The notes below the pieces were generated by a model. That model worked only from the letters and a program-made list of their open reading frames with translations, was not told where the DNA came from and did not search any database. Both the position numbers and the translations under genes were made by a program. From Pedobacter panaciterrae (GTDB taxonomy: Bacteria > Bacteroidota > Bacteroidia > Sphingobacteriales > Sphingobacteriaceae), in contig NZ_LGEL01000041.1 of assembly GCF_001636695.1 (NCBI RefSeq), forward strand, positions 1-46,374: 46,374 bases of DNA. The letters run 5' to 3'. Below, piece after piece: positions 37,489 through 46,226 of the stretch; position 1 is the stretch's first letter; every line of letters starts with the position of its first letter.

Positions 37489-37528
37489 AAACTCCGGTCT
37501 GTGTTTTCGCAGATGGGAGTTTTTTTTT
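37489..37528 (+). terminator. Intrinsic terminator after susD
   Basis: AAACTCC-GGTCTG pairs with CAGATGGGAGTTT with one mismatch and one G-T pair, and a run of eight T follows. It ends the susCD transcript before the regulator gene. Confidence 0.85.
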
Positions 37529-37535
37529 ACTTTTG
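37528..37535 (+). promoter_or_regulatory. -7 promoter box before the LytTR regulator
   Basis: TACTTTTG matches TAnnTTTG exactly. It overlaps the T run of the susD terminator by one base and lies 18 nt before the ATG at 37554, so the regulator has its own promoter. Confidence 0.55.
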
Positions 37536-37553
37536 CGCTCAAGCAAAAAAATA

Positions 37554-38306
37554 ATGAGGGTATTAATAATTGAAGATGAAGAACTGGCAGCTGATACGTT
37601 GCAGAAAATTCTCATCGATATTGACCCTTCTATTCAGGTACTCGCCATATTGGGCACTGTAGAGTCTGCTGTTGCATGGCTGCAAAAAAATACCGCTGAC
37701 TTGTTGTTTATGGACATCCATGTTGGGGATGGTGAAAGTTTTGAAATCTTCGAGCAGATCCGGGTAGCAAGTCCGGTTATCTTCACAACAGCTTATGACC
37801 AATATACCCTAAAAGCATTTAAAAATCAAGGGATAGATTACCTGCTGAAACCCTTTGATGAAGATGATGTACGTACAGCGTTGGACAAACTCCACAACTT
37901 GCGCAAAAGTCCAGAGTTGATTTTATCTCAAAACCTGCAGCATACGGCATTACGTTCTGGAAAACAGCGCAGCCGTTTCATGGTCAAGATGGGCCAACTT
38001 ATCCGTACTGTCAATTCAGAAGATGTGGCCTATTTTATGGCTGAAGACAAATACCTGTTCTTAGTAACCAAAGACGAGCAAAACTACATTATCGAAGAAA
38101 CCATTGGCAGTTTAGAACCAAATCTCAATCCTTCTGACTTTTTTAGGATCAACCGTAAGTTTATTATTCATATTAACTCTATAAAGGAAATGTATAAGCT
38201 TTCCAGAAATAGGGTAAGAATTATCCTTTCTCCAAAACCGGCGGATGTTGAAGTAGTAGTGAGTGAGGAAAGAGCCGAAGCTTTTAAAAATTGGCTTAAT
38301 CAATAA
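37554..38306 (+). CDS. LytTR family response regulator
   Basis: 250 residues: receiver domain (about 1-120, phospho-acceptor D54 in LLFMDIHVG) and LytTR DNA-binding domain (about 145-250, MVKMGQLIRTVNSEDVAYF, FRINRKFIIHINSI). LytTR regulators normally pair with LytS/His_kinase sensors; the only such kinase in the window is at 28384, across the protease-susCD genes. It is separated from susD by a terminator and has its own promoter. Its stop overlaps the convergent oxidoreductase gene by 11 bp. An upstream TTG at 37533 lies inside the promoter and is rejected as a start. Confidence 0.95.
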   Translation: MRVLIIEDEELAADTLQKILIDIDPSIQVLAILGTVESAVAWLQKNTADLLFMDIHVGDGESFEIFEQIRVASPVIFTTAYDQYTLKAFKNQGIDYLLKPFDEDDVRTALDKLHNLRKSPELILSQNLQHTALRSGKQRSRFMVKMGQLIRTVNSEDVAYFMAEDKYLFLVTKDEQNYIIEETIGSLEPNLNPSDFFRINRKFIIHINSIKEMYKLSRNRVRIILSPKPADVEVVVSEERAEAFKNWLNQ

Positions 38307-39381
38307 ACACTTTACGTCCTTCTTTAGCTGAGCGTTTAGCCGCCTCTAATATTTTTACAACAATTAGGTTGTTGTTTAATGATGACAAATCATCCTCTGG
38401 CTTTATCTCATTTTTTAATATCGCAGAAAGATAGTTAAGGTGGTTGCTATAGACAGGTGTTAAAGCCTTGGCTTCCTGAAGATCATAGTTTGATTTTCCA
38501 TTCTCTTTAGTACGGAGTGTATTTGAATTTACAGCTTGTATGTATCCTGTTTGTCCAAATACTTCCATGTCTTTAATATTAAACGGCCAATTCCATGAAG
38601 CTTCGATTATACCTGTTGCAGTTGGATATTCCAGCAATATTGTAGCATCATCATCAACATTTGGATAAACATCTTTTTTAATCTGGTGAGTTAATGCAGT
38701 AACTGAAATAGGTGCTTTTCCATTCATTAGCCAGGTCATAAGATTTGCGCCATAACATCCAAAATCAATAATTGCACCTCCACCGTTCTTTTTTGGGTCT
38801 GTTAACCAACTTAAAAACTCTTTACTTACACCAATTTCTTTGGGTCCTTGATGACCATCGTGTGCAACTATTTTTCTAATGTCTCCGATAGTACCGCTTT
38901 GTTTAATTCGGGTATATGCTTCCTGATTGCTTGGATACCAGGTGGTTTCGTAATTGGTTAATAAATGGATTTTATACTGTTTGGCAAGTGCGGCCATTCG
39001 CTCCGCATGTTTTACAGATACAGCTAAGGGCTTTTCTACCATAACAGAAATGCCAAGAGGAGCGGCTGTCTCTACGACCATTAAATGATCTTCTATAGCG
39101 TTATAAGCAAGTACCGCATCAGGTTTACGATGTTTCAATAACACTTTTAGATCGGTAAAAAAAATTGAATCAGCTAGCTTAAATCGGGTTTTAAATCTTT
39201 CTATTAAAACAGGGTTTTCTTCTGCAATACCAATAATATTTACCTCACCCTTTTTGTAACTATCCATTATCAGGTTTACGTGATCATGACTAAGGCCAGC
39301 TAATACAACGTTTAGTTTTGATTGTGCTTTAATCTGTAAAGAGAAAAATGCCAGCAAGGCAATTGTAAGGTACTTTTGCAT
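38296..39381 (-). CDS. Secreted Gfo/Idh/MocA family oxidoreductase
   Basis: 361 residues from the ATG that gives a clean signal peptide (MQKYLTIALLAFFSLQIKAQ); a start at 39402 would add seven residues. The mature protein has a Rossmann-type N-terminus (LNVVLAGLSHDH), the MVEKPLAVS motif with the cofactor-binding Lys, and a C-terminal dimer domain with GGGAIIDFGCYG. The family oxidises or epimerises sugars and related polyols with bound NAD(P). Export is common for this family in Bacteroidota. The normal G-x-G-x-x-G loop is weak here (LAGLSHDHV), and the substrate is unknown. Confidence 0.9.
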   Translation of the reverse strand: MQKYLTIALLAFFSLQIKAQSKLNVVLAGLSHDHVNLIMDSYKKGEVNIIGIAEENPVLIERFKTRFKLADSIFFTDLKVLLKHRKPDAVLAYNAIEDHLMVVETAAPLGISVMVEKPLAVSVKHAERMAALAKQYKIHLLTNYETTWYPSNQEAYTRIKQSGTIGDIRKIVAHDGHQGPKEIGVSKEFLSWLTDPKKNGGGAIIDFGCYGANLMTWLMNGKAPISVTALTHQIKKDVYPNVDDDATILLEYPTATGIIEASWNWPFNIKDMEVFGQTGYIQAVNSNTLRTKENGKSNYDLQEAKALTPVYSNHLNYLSAILKNEIKPEDDLSSLNNNLIVVKILEAAKRSAKEGRKVFID

Positions 39382-39507
39382 GAGATAATTTTTATTAACC
39401 AAAAGGCAATTTATGAATTATTGGCGCTCGAATTGAGACATTCTTGTAACAAATCAGATCAAGTGCTTATAAAAATGTAAATTGACCTATCTTAAAATTA
39501 TGATAAT

Positions 39508-41343
39508 ATGAAATATATTATTGCTTTTACAATCCTTATTTCCTCGTTTTTAAACGCAAATGCTCAGATATTTAAGTACGCCTTTGTTACGGATACACAT
39601 GTAGGTACTGAAACGGGAGAGGAGGATTTGAGAAGAACTGTGAATGATATTAATCAACAGAATGACCTTGATTTTATTCTTGTTACCGGTGATGTAACTG
39701 AAATGGGAACTAAGTTGGAAATTAAACTTGCAAAGGAGATTTTAACAGGGCTTAAAAAGCCATGGTATGTTATACCCGGTAATCATGATACGGGTTGGTC
39801 AGAATCTGGTGGGGTAGATTTTATCAGTGAATTTGGAAATGATAAATTTACATTTGATTTCAATGGTTTTCGATTCATTGCATGTGCATCCGGCCCTTAT
39901 GTAAGGATGTCGGACGGACACATTCCAAGAGATGCTGTAGTTTGGCTTGATGAAGTTTTAAAGAAAACTCCGGTAGATATGCCAATTGTATTTATTAACC
40001 ATTACCCAATTGATAATAGCTTAGATAATTGGTACGAAGCAACTGACAGGATTAAAAAATACAATATTCAATATGCAATTTGTGGTCATGGCCACGCTAA
40101 TCAAGCAATGGATTTTGAAGGAGTACCTGCAACTATGGGCCGATCTAATTTGAGAGCTAAGGATAGTGTGGGGGGATATAATGTGGTTACAATGCGGAGT
40201 GATTCTGTTTTGTTTGCTGTTAAAAAGCCTGGATTTGCAATAGGGCCTACCTGGCGTAGCATCGCTTTGGGTAAATTTGTTGCGAATAGTAGTAGTCAAA
40301 TAGTAAGGCCATCTTACGAAATAAATGCCACTTATCCGCAGGTTAAAACAGCATGGAGTTACCATGCGAATGCAAATGTGGTGCTAACACCTGTGGCAAG
40401 CAAGAGGTTGGTAGTCTTTGGAAATAGTATTGGTGAAATTGAAGCTTTATCTATAAAAGATGGTAGTAAGAAATGGGGATTTAAAACAGGTGGCGCTATT
40501 TATTCCTCTCCAGCAATTGTAGGGAATGTTGTTGTATTGGGCTCTGGTGATGGCTTTATTTATGGTTTGGATCTGAATAGTGGGAAGGAGATTTGGAAAA
40601 TTCAAACAGGAGCGTCCGTTTTAGGCAGTCCTTCAGTTGATGGAAAAGTTGTTTATATTGGTGGAAGTGACCATAATTTTAGGGCTATTGATACAAGAAC
40701 AGGTAAACAGGTATGGTCCTTTGATGGGGTAGAGGGAGCTATAGTTGGCAAACCTTTAATATACCAGGGTAAGGTATTTTTTGGTTCCTGGGGACGCCAT
40801 TTGTATGCTTTAGATGAAACCAATGGTGCATTACTTTGGAAATGGAACAATGGAAGCGCCAACCGAATGTTTTCTCCGGCTATGTGTACTCCGGTGGCAA
40901 AGGATAGCGTAATTTATTTTGCTGCGCCAGACAGGGTACTTACAGCACTAGATGTTAATAATGGCAGTGTTCTTTGGAGGAATAAGGAAGCTACAGTGAG
41001 AGAATCAATAGGTATATCCGAAGACGGGAGTCTTATTTTTGGAAAAACAATGAATGATGAGGTGGTAGCTTATAAGACACAAACTACAGATCCGGGTATT
41101 CTTTGGCGCTTAAATATGGGTTTTGGGTACGAGCATGCACCCTCTATGCTAATTGCAAAAGATAAACAGGTTTTCTTTGGAACAAGAAACGGAGTAGTTT
41201 ATGCTTTCGATCCTCTAAGTCAAAAAACAATTTGGATACATAAAATTGATAATTCTATGGTAAACACAGTAAATGTTATCAGTAAAAAGGCTGTTTTGTT
41301 GGCTACTATGGATGGTGTGGTAACGCTACTTAGGGTTGAGTAG
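39508..41343 (+). CDS. Metallophosphoesterase-PQQ-type beta-propeller fusion
   Basis: 611 residues. Signal peptide to residue 20 (NANAQ). A calcineurin-like phosphoesterase domain (about 22-230) keeps its metal ligands: D29/H31 (VTDTHVG), D62 (TGDV), N92-H93 (GNHD), a later His in NHYP, and GHGH. The C-terminal half (about 275-611) is a repeat propeller of PQQ/BamB type with tryptophan-docking repeats such as GSKKWGFKTG, GKEIWKIQTG and GKQVWSFDG. Such propellers bind ligands or proteins rather than always PQQ. The phosphoester substrate is unknown. Confidence 0.92.
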   Translation: MKYIIAFTILISSFLNANAQIFKYAFVTDTHVGTETGEEDLRRTVNDINQQNDLDFILVTGDVTEMGTKLEIKLAKEILTGLKKPWYVIPGNHDTGWSESGGVDFISEFGNDKFTFDFNGFRFIACASGPYVRMSDGHIPRDAVVWLDEVLKKTPVDMPIVFINHYPIDNSLDNWYEATDRIKKYNIQYAICGHGHANQAMDFEGVPATMGRSNLRAKDSVGGYNVVTMRSDSVLFAVKKPGFAIGPTWRSIALGKFVANSSSQIVRPSYEINATYPQVKTAWSYHANANVVLTPVASKRLVVFGNSIGEIEALSIKDGSKKWGFKTGGAIYSSPAIVGNVVVLGSGDGFIYGLDLNSGKEIWKIQTGASVLGSPSVDGKVVYIGGSDHNFRAIDTRTGKQVWSFDGVEGAIVGKPLIYQGKVFFGSWGRHLYALDETNGALLWKWNNGSANRMFSPAMCTPVAKDSVIYFAAPDRVLTALDVNNGSVLWRNKEATVRESIGISEDGSLIFGKTMNDEVVAYKTQTTDPGILWRLNMGFGYEHAPSMLIAKDKQVFFGTRNGVVYAFDPLSQKTIWIHKIDNSMVNTVNVISKKAVLLATMDGVVTLLRVE

Positions 41344-41353
41344 GACGAGTTGC

Positions 41354-42064
41354 TTATTCGTCCACTTTACTCCATATTTCATAGATTTTAGCTCCCTTAC
41401 TACTCAATCCACTATGATGCCATTTGCCATCCTGTAATTTTCCATCAAATACTAATGAAGCCCCTACACGACTATTGTCTCTTGAGAAAAACTCTATTTG
41501 TTCTGTGTATTTCCCATCTTTAAAAGTGTAAGAACCACCTCCGGTACCAGAAAACTCTTTTTTCTCGGGATCAATAGCTACCCATTGAAATTTCTTTCCT
41601 GTAAGCATTTTGTAAGTTTGACGGGAGCCAGTTTGATGAATATCAGCAACCTTACCATCTTCCTGCATCCTTCCTGTTATACGCCACACCCCTGCAAGTG
41701 GTGCTTTGCCATCATCTACACGGCTAAAATTCACACGTCCATCGGGTACATCCAGAGATAGCTTATCAGAAGAAGTTTCAAATGGAATACTTAATTCCTC
41801 TCCAACATTGGATGAATCGGAGCTGTTAAAATAGATCTTTGCTTTAATGGTTCCGTTATTTGTTTCATAGCTTCCGCCACGAGACATTATAAATTTGTCG
41901 GTCTGATGTATGGTATGTATAAAATAGCCGTCCTCAAAAAAAAGCTGATGCTGATCTGATCCATTGCTGAATTCCCATGCGCCAGTAAGAGAACTTGTTT
42001 GTGCCTGAACGGTAGTAAAAGAAATACTGATTGCAAGTAATAATAGGATTATGTGCTTTTTCAT
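41354..42064 (-). CDS. Secreted protein with two lipocalin-like repeats
   Basis: 236 residues from the ATG giving a signal peptide (MKKHIILLLLAISISFTTVQ). The mature part contains two similar units of about 100 residues, beginning LTGAWEFSNG and LAGVWRITGR. Both share GGSYxxxxGxxxxxIxF-type strands and an NVGEELSIPFE/RVGASLVFDGK block. The strand pattern resembles small lipocalin-like barrels, possibly one barrel per repeat or one formed by both. No function can be given. It converges on the phosphoesterase gene with 10 bp between stops. Confidence 0.78.
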   Translation of the reverse strand: MKKHIILLLLAISISFTTVQAQTSSLTGAWEFSNGSDQHQLFFEDGYFIHTIHQTDKFIMSRGGSYETNNGTIKAKIYFNSSDSSNVGEELSIPFETSSDKLSLDVPDGRVNFSRVDDGKAPLAGVWRITGRMQEDGKVADIHQTGSRQTYKMLTGKKFQWVAIDPEKKEFSGTGGGSYTFKDGKYTEQIEFFSRDNSRVGASLVFDGKLQDGKWHHSGLSSKGAKIYEIWSKVDE

Positions 42065-42198
42065 GATGGTTAATTTATAAGTGATTGTATTAAAGATAAA
42101 AAACATTCCATATTTTTTTATTTTATCTACAGTATTTCTCCAAAATTATACCTCACCTTTAATTTGAAATTCCTTGGAGGGATTAAAATTATTGGAAG

Positions 42199-42984
42199 AT
42201 GTATAAGAAACTATTAATTATAGCAGTGCTGTTGATGATACCGAGATTTATTTTTGCTCAAACTCAGGACACATTACTTCAAAAAGAGAGCCATACATCA
42301 GACACTGCCAGAATAGCTGTAAGCGATTATAAGCCTAAGGTTGCAGCATTTATTATTCCAGCGGTATTTATTGGTTATGGGGTGATATCTTTAACCGGAG
42401 ATAATGTGATCAGGAGACTTGACTATAGTACAAAGAATGAATTGCAGGAAGATCATCCTCTATTTGCAGCACATGCAGACGATTATATGCAGTTTGCACC
42501 GGCTGCTGCAGTTTACGGACTTAATTTGTTAGGTATAAAGGGCAAACACTCGTTGCTTGATGCGACCGGTTTATACGTATTGTCATCGGCAATTATGGGG
42601 GGGAGTGTATCGGTATTAAAGAACGCCGCTCACAGACTAAGGCCTAACGGTGCGGGTTATAATTCTTTTCCTTCGGGCCATACTGCTAATGCATTTGCTG
42701 CAGCTGAATTCCTGAATCAGGAATATAAGGACGTTTCACCCTGGTATGGTTATGCTGGATATACTGTTGCAACAGCTACTGGTATACTTAGGATGTATAA
42801 CAATAAACACTGGGTTAGTGATGTTGTGGCAGGTGCCGGATTTGGTATTCTTTCAACTAAGTTATCTTATTTCTTATATCCTAAACTCAAAAGATTAATT
42901 ACAGGAAAGGGTAGTTTTAATTATACAGTGGTACCATCATATCAGCAGCATACTATGGGTGTTTCTTTAAGTGGTACTTTCTAA
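42199..42984 (+). CDS. PAP2 family phosphatase
   Basis: 261 residues. Signal peptide (IPRFIFAQ), several membrane helices, and the three PAP2 motifs: KNAAHRLRPNG, FPSGHTANAF and RMYNNKHWVSDV. The family removes phosphate from lipid phosphates such as undecaprenyl pyrophosphate or phosphatidic acid at the outer face of the membrane. The N-terminal region before the first helix is longer than in minimal PAP2 enzymes. The C-terminus ends like a small outer-membrane protein (GVSLSGTF), a feature seen in some Bacteroidota PAP2 proteins. Confidence 0.92.
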   Translation: MYKKLLIIAVLLMIPRFIFAQTQDTLLQKESHTSDTARIAVSDYKPKVAAFIIPAVFIGYGVISLTGDNVIRRLDYSTKNELQEDHPLFAAHADDYMQFAPAAAVYGLNLLGIKGKHSLLDATGLYVLSSAIMGGSVSVLKNAAHRLRPNGAGYNSFPSGHTANAFAAAEFLNQEYKDVSPWYGYAGYTVATATGILRMYNNKHWVSDVVAGAGFGILSTKLSYFLYPKLKRLITGKGSFNYTVVPSYQQHTMGVSLSGTF

Positions 42985-42989
42985 AAGCA

Positions 42990-43979
42990 TTAATAATATG
43001 ATGTTGGAGAAGATCCTGTCCATCGTTTAAATGCTCTTGTAAAGGCGCTTAATTCGTTATAGCCAAGTATGTATGAGATCTCTTTTATTTGATGTTCACC
43101 TGATTTAAGGTATTTAAGAGCCAATTGCTTTCTTACTTGATCTGCTATAGATTGAAAACTCGTATCTTCTTCTCCCAGTTTTCGTTGCATCGTACGAACA
43201 CTCAAATTAAAATTTGCTGCAACATCTTTTATTGAGGCAATTCCTAAGTAAGATTTTGTTAAAAGATAATTGTAAACCATCATTTTAAATTTATCGGATG
43301 CTGTATCGGATGATTCACTAACGTGGTGCAAAAGTGTAGCTTGCATACTATAGTTGCCAGTAATAATTGTTTCATCCCAATAACTTTTGTTGAACTGGAT
43401 GCAATAGGAGGTGCCTTCCTGAGGTTTACATCTTAGAACGCGCTCGTATTCCTGATTACTTATGGTCTCGTAAGGAAATGTAACCCTTTGAGGTTTTATT
43501 TTATTCAAGAGTAACCCATCTAATTCATGAATAGTAAATGCCATGAAAAACTCTGCGGTTTGTCTGTAGGCAGGATCTGTTTGATCTACCTTTTTAGCCG
43601 GATGGAAAATAATGCTAAATACATCGGTTTCTGTATTAACTTTCATAATGAACAGATCGGTTATTAAGTGTGTTAAGGCAGTTACCTGAGTTAATGCGTG
43701 GCCAATGGTATTACTTGTTTTAATGATTTCGCCAACCACACCAAGTGCTGCCAGTTGCATAGATTCTCCAAAGTGCAGACCAAATAATGCATCTTTACTA
43801 TTCTTAACGGCATTAAGCCAAATGTCATTCCAATTTTTTGGACTGAAATTCAGGGTTTTATTTTCTCTTACAGATTTAAAATCGATACCTGATAAGTTGC
43901 ACAATTTCTTCACATCGAGATCTCTCTGTGCGTAATAAGCGAGCAGACTTAACATGAAACGATTTTGCTGGTTTTCCAT
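42990..43979 (-). CDS. AraC family regulator with arabinose-binding-type N-domain
   Basis: 329 residues. The N-terminal domain (about 20-200) resembles the PF12625-type domain of OruR/MmsR-like regulators. The C-terminal AraC helix-turn-helix pair (about 230-329) has SVRTMQRKLGEE and ISYILGYNELSAFTRAFKRW. It is divergent from the NTF2-like gene at 44121. The 141 bp between them hold a 14-bp palindrome that is a candidate operator. It ends 5 bp after the PAP2 gene, convergently. Confidence 0.92.
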   Translation of the reverse strand: MENQQNRFMLSLLAYYAQRDLDVKKLCNLSGIDFKSVRENKTLNFSPKNWNDIWLNAVKNSKDALFGLHFGESMQLAALGVVGEIIKTSNTIGHALTQVTALTHLITDLFIMKVNTETDVFSIIFHPAKKVDQTDPAYRQTAEFFMAFTIHELDGLLLNKIKPQRVTFPYETISNQEYERVLRCKPQEGTSYCIQFNKSYWDETIITGNYSMQATLLHHVSESSDTASDKFKMMVYNYLLTKSYLGIASIKDVAANFNLSVRTMQRKLGEEDTSFQSIADQVRKQLALKYLKSGEHQIKEISYILGYNELSAFTRAFKRWTGSSPTSYY

Positions 43980-44043
43980 TAAGTAAAGTTATAGATTTAA
44001 TAATTCATTAAATATGTCTGGCGTGAAAAGACAACACCTTGTC

Positions 44044-44057
44044 ACTTATTGGTAAGT
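44044..44057. promoter_or_regulatory. Palindrome in the araC-NTF2 divergent region
   Basis: ACTTA-TTGG-TAAGT is a 5-bp inverted repeat with a 4-bp spacer, 63 bp before the NTF2-like ATG. It may be a regulator site; short palindromes can occur by chance. Confidence 0.3.
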
Positions 44058-44120
44058 ATAATCCTTTTTATGAGCACTTTCTTTGTAATAGAAAATAGTT
44101 AATAATTAAAATCAAAGAAA

Positions 44121-44519
44121 ATGGAAAATCATGCAATGAATGTAGTTACTGAATTTTTAACTGCAGTACAGAAAGGAAATACGGATAAATTAGGTGCGTT
44201 ATTACATCCGGAAGTAAAATGGTCTCAACCCGGAGATAACCTGGTTTCAGGGTTTAAAAATAATGTTGGCGAAGTATTCCAAATGGTTGGCACAATGTTC
44301 GAATTATCCTCAAATACGTTGGCCTTAACTGATATAAAAGTGCTTGCAGAAAATGGGAACAGTATTGCTTGCCTTATTCACTGGAAGGCTAAACACTCGA
44401 ACGGTCAGGACCTGGACATAGACAATATTGATGTTTATTCGGTTGAGAACGGCTTGATTAATAATGTTGTTGTTTATTCAGAGGATATTGATACTGAGAA
44501 TGAATTTTGGATCAAATAG
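44121..44519 (+). CDS. NTF2-like (SnoaL-type) protein
   Basis: 132 residues with the cone-shaped NTF2/SnoaL pattern: an N-terminal helix pair (VVTEFLTAVQKGNTDKLGAL), LLHPEVKWSQPG, and C-terminal strands (DIDNIDVYSVENGLINNVVV). Members are small isomerases, hydrolases or binding proteins; the ligand cannot be read from sequence. It is divergent from an AraC regulator, which probably controls it. An alternative start is the Met five residues in (MNVVTE). A terminator follows. Confidence 0.85.
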   Translation: MENHAMNVVTEFLTAVQKGNTDKLGALLHPEVKWSQPGDNLVSGFKNNVGEVFQMVGTMFELSSNTLALTDIKVLAENGNSIACLIHWKAKHSNGQDLDIDNIDVYSVENGLINNVVVYSEDIDTENEFWIK

Positions 44520-44540
44520 TCAGTAGTTATGCCTTCTTCG

Positions 44541-44580
44541 AATTAGAGATGATGGATTAATCCATCATCTCTAATTTTTT
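44541..44580. terminator. Bidirectional terminator
   Basis: A perfect 16-bp stem pairs 44541-44556 with 44561-44576 around a 4-base loop, with A/T on both flanks. It serves the NTF2-like gene on the plus strand and the convergent SMP-30 gene on the minus strand. Confidence 0.9.
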
Positions 44581-45488
44581 TATTCAACTCCTTTAACATT
44601 CATCTGTAATGTGTATATGGTTTTGTGAGCAGTAATGAATAGTACATTCCTGTCTTTACCTGCGAAACATACATTACTTGGGCCATCTTTTACTTTTAAT
44701 TCAGCAATCATTTCTCCCGCAGGATTGTATATAAAAACACCTTGTCCTAAAGTAAGGTATACATTGCCTTTCTCGTCGAGTGTCATACCATCAGATCCTT
44801 TATTGATTATGAGTTGTTTTCCTGTTAGTTCGCCATTTTTTTCGATGGTGTATTTGTATGTTTTTCCTGCGTTAATATCGGATACATATAGATATTTACC
44901 GTCTGGTGTTCCAACAATCCCATTCGGTTTTACTAAGCCATCTGCAGCAATCCTAACCTTTTTACTTCCTTTGGCAAGATAATAAACATCGTCACTTTTA
45001 AGATCTGGTGAAGTTCTTTTCCAGTAATCACGTTGATAATAGGGATCAGTAAAATACATATCTCCATTAGGGTGAATCCAAATGTCATTAGGTCCGTTAA
45101 GTTGCTTACCATCCAGGTCATTCATTATAATCTTTACCTTTCCTGATGGGCTTATTGACCATAATTGTCCCAGCTCATCGGAGCAGGTAATCAGATTTCC
45201 TTTCTTATCAAAATAGGTACCGTTGGCCCTGCCTGTTTTATCGAGAAAAATGGAAAGTTTCCCATCCGTGCTATACTTCCATATCTTGTCATTAGGTTGA
45301 TCTGTGAAGAAAACATTTCCATTTTTATCAACTGAGCAGCCCTCTGTAAAACTAAAGTCAGAGGATATAAGTTTAAGATCATCAGCTGCAAATAGATTGC
45401 TTGGGTGCGAGGATAGATTCTGTGCGAACAGATAAGAGGATGAAACTGAGATGAGGAGTGTAAGAACACTTAGACATTTAATTTTCAT
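44580..45488 (-). CDS. Secreted SMP-30/gluconolactonase-like protein
   Basis: 302 residues from the ATG that gives a signal peptide (MKIKCLSVLTLLISVSSSY); a longer upstream frame is AT-rich and without sense. The mature protein is a six-bladed propeller of the SMP-30/gluconolactonase family: FTEGCSVDKNGNVFFTDQPN, GPNDIWIHPNGDMYFTDPYY, KPNGIVGTPDGKYLYVSD and DGMTLDEKGNVYLT hold the metal-site Glu, Asn and Asp. It likely opens a sugar lactone in the periplasm. The substrate is inferred from the family. Confidence 0.92.
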   Translation of the reverse strand: MKIKCLSVLTLLISVSSSYLFAQNLSSHPSNLFAADDLKLISSDFSFTEGCSVDKNGNVFFTDQPNDKIWKYSTDGKLSIFLDKTGRANGTYFDKKGNLITCSDELGQLWSISPSGKVKIIMNDLDGKQLNGPNDIWIHPNGDMYFTDPYYQRDYWKRTSPDLKSDDVYYLAKGSKKVRIAADGLVKPNGIVGTPDGKYLYVSDINAGKTYKYTIEKNGELTGKQLIINKGSDGMTLDEKGNVYLTLGQGVFIYNPAGEMIAELKVKDGPSNVCFAGKDRNVLFITAHKTIYTLQMNVKGVE

Positions 45489-45664
45489 ATTTATTTGGTT
45501 TGTGTGTTGATAAAATGCACAAGATAATGAAATGTGCTGAATAATAGCATCACGTATTAAAATGTAAAAATTTCTAAATATTACACGAACAGAACACTTT
45601 AATGTAAATACCAATGTTAATTATTCTTATATTTGCTAATATTTGTAGTATTTCAATTATTGTT

Positions 45665-45976
45665 ATGACTGTTACCGTACTTCCAATTATAGAACCTGAA
45701 ACTATTCCTGCGGCACCACTGGCTAAAGTAATGAATGAAAGATTACGCCGTTTGGCAACTGAGTTGAAGGAAATACACCTTAAAGAATTGGAAACAGCGG
45801 AACCTATGTTTGAAGATCTGGTAATTTATATAGGTTACAATAATAAATATGCCATCCGTTGGAAAATAGTAAATGATGTTCCGCTGAAGATAGAAACCAT
45901 TGTATCAGATCAATGTGCATTACTAGGGTATATTAAATGGAAAACGGCAACTCTTAACAGTTTTCATGGAAGGTAA
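45665..45976 (+). CDS. Small protein of unknown function (103 aa)
   Basis: 103 residues from the ATG at 45665; a frame start at 45614 would add a 17-residue hydrophobic end that lies in promoter DNA. It shows a long amphipathic, charged helix (about 20-48, KVMNERLRRLATELKEIHLK) and a short beta segment (DLVIYIGYNNKYAIRWKIV). No signal peptide is visible in the chosen form, and the family is not recognised. It converges with the AraC C-terminal fragment 16 bp away. Confidence 0.55.
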   Translation: MTVTVLPIIEPETIPAAPLAKVMNERLRRLATELKEIHLKELETAEPMFEDLVIYIGYNNKYAIRWKIVNDVPLKIETIVSDQCALLGYIKWKTATLNSFHGR

Positions 45977-45992
45977 TCTAAAAAATAATCTG

Positions 45993-46226
45993 TTAAGTTA
46001 GCATGTGACTTTGTCGGTAAAGTTTTGGAGTCTTTCCTGTTATCATTTTAAAGCTCTTGTGAAAAGAAGCAAAATTATTAAAGCCTGACTCAAAGCATAT
46101 CTGTTTAATATCCATTTTGTTTTCAAGAATTAACTTACATGAATAGCCTATCCTTATGTCAGCTATGAATTTAGAAAAAGTTTTTCCTGTCCTGGTTTTA
46201 AAATAGCGACAAAAGGAATTCTGATA
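45993..46226 (-). pseudogene. AraC regulator, C-terminal DNA-binding fragment
   Basis: Reading leftward, the protein from YQNSFCRYFKTRTGKTF through ICFESGFNNFASFHKSFKMI to TGKTPKLYRQ is the C-terminal part of an AraC helix-turn-helix domain, with a normal stop. Similarity to AraC proteins ends at about LYQ (46221-46229). The frame stays open to an ATG at 46277, but those residues (MIYFFNVCSYFYST) match nothing in the family, so the gene has no sensing domain and lacks the first part of the first helix-turn-helix. Just past this point the opposite strand codes for the missing middle of an AraC protein (46215-46374). Confidence 0.8.

Noticed and set aside
39421-39445. Possible sigma-54 site TTGGCGC-N5-TTGA upstream of the phosphoesterase gene
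   Set aside because: The -12 part has GA instead of the required GC and no other support exists.
41343-41363. Hairpin GGACGA/TCGTCC between convergent genes
   Set aside because: The stem is only 6 bp, has no T run and overlaps coding sequence on the minus strand; too weak to call a terminator.
46215-46223. GAATTC at the AraC junction as proof of a cloning artefact
   Set aside because: The site (46216-46221) would fit a restriction-ligation chimera, but the geometry fits an inversion equally well and the sequence alone cannot decide; kept as an alternative rather than the main call.
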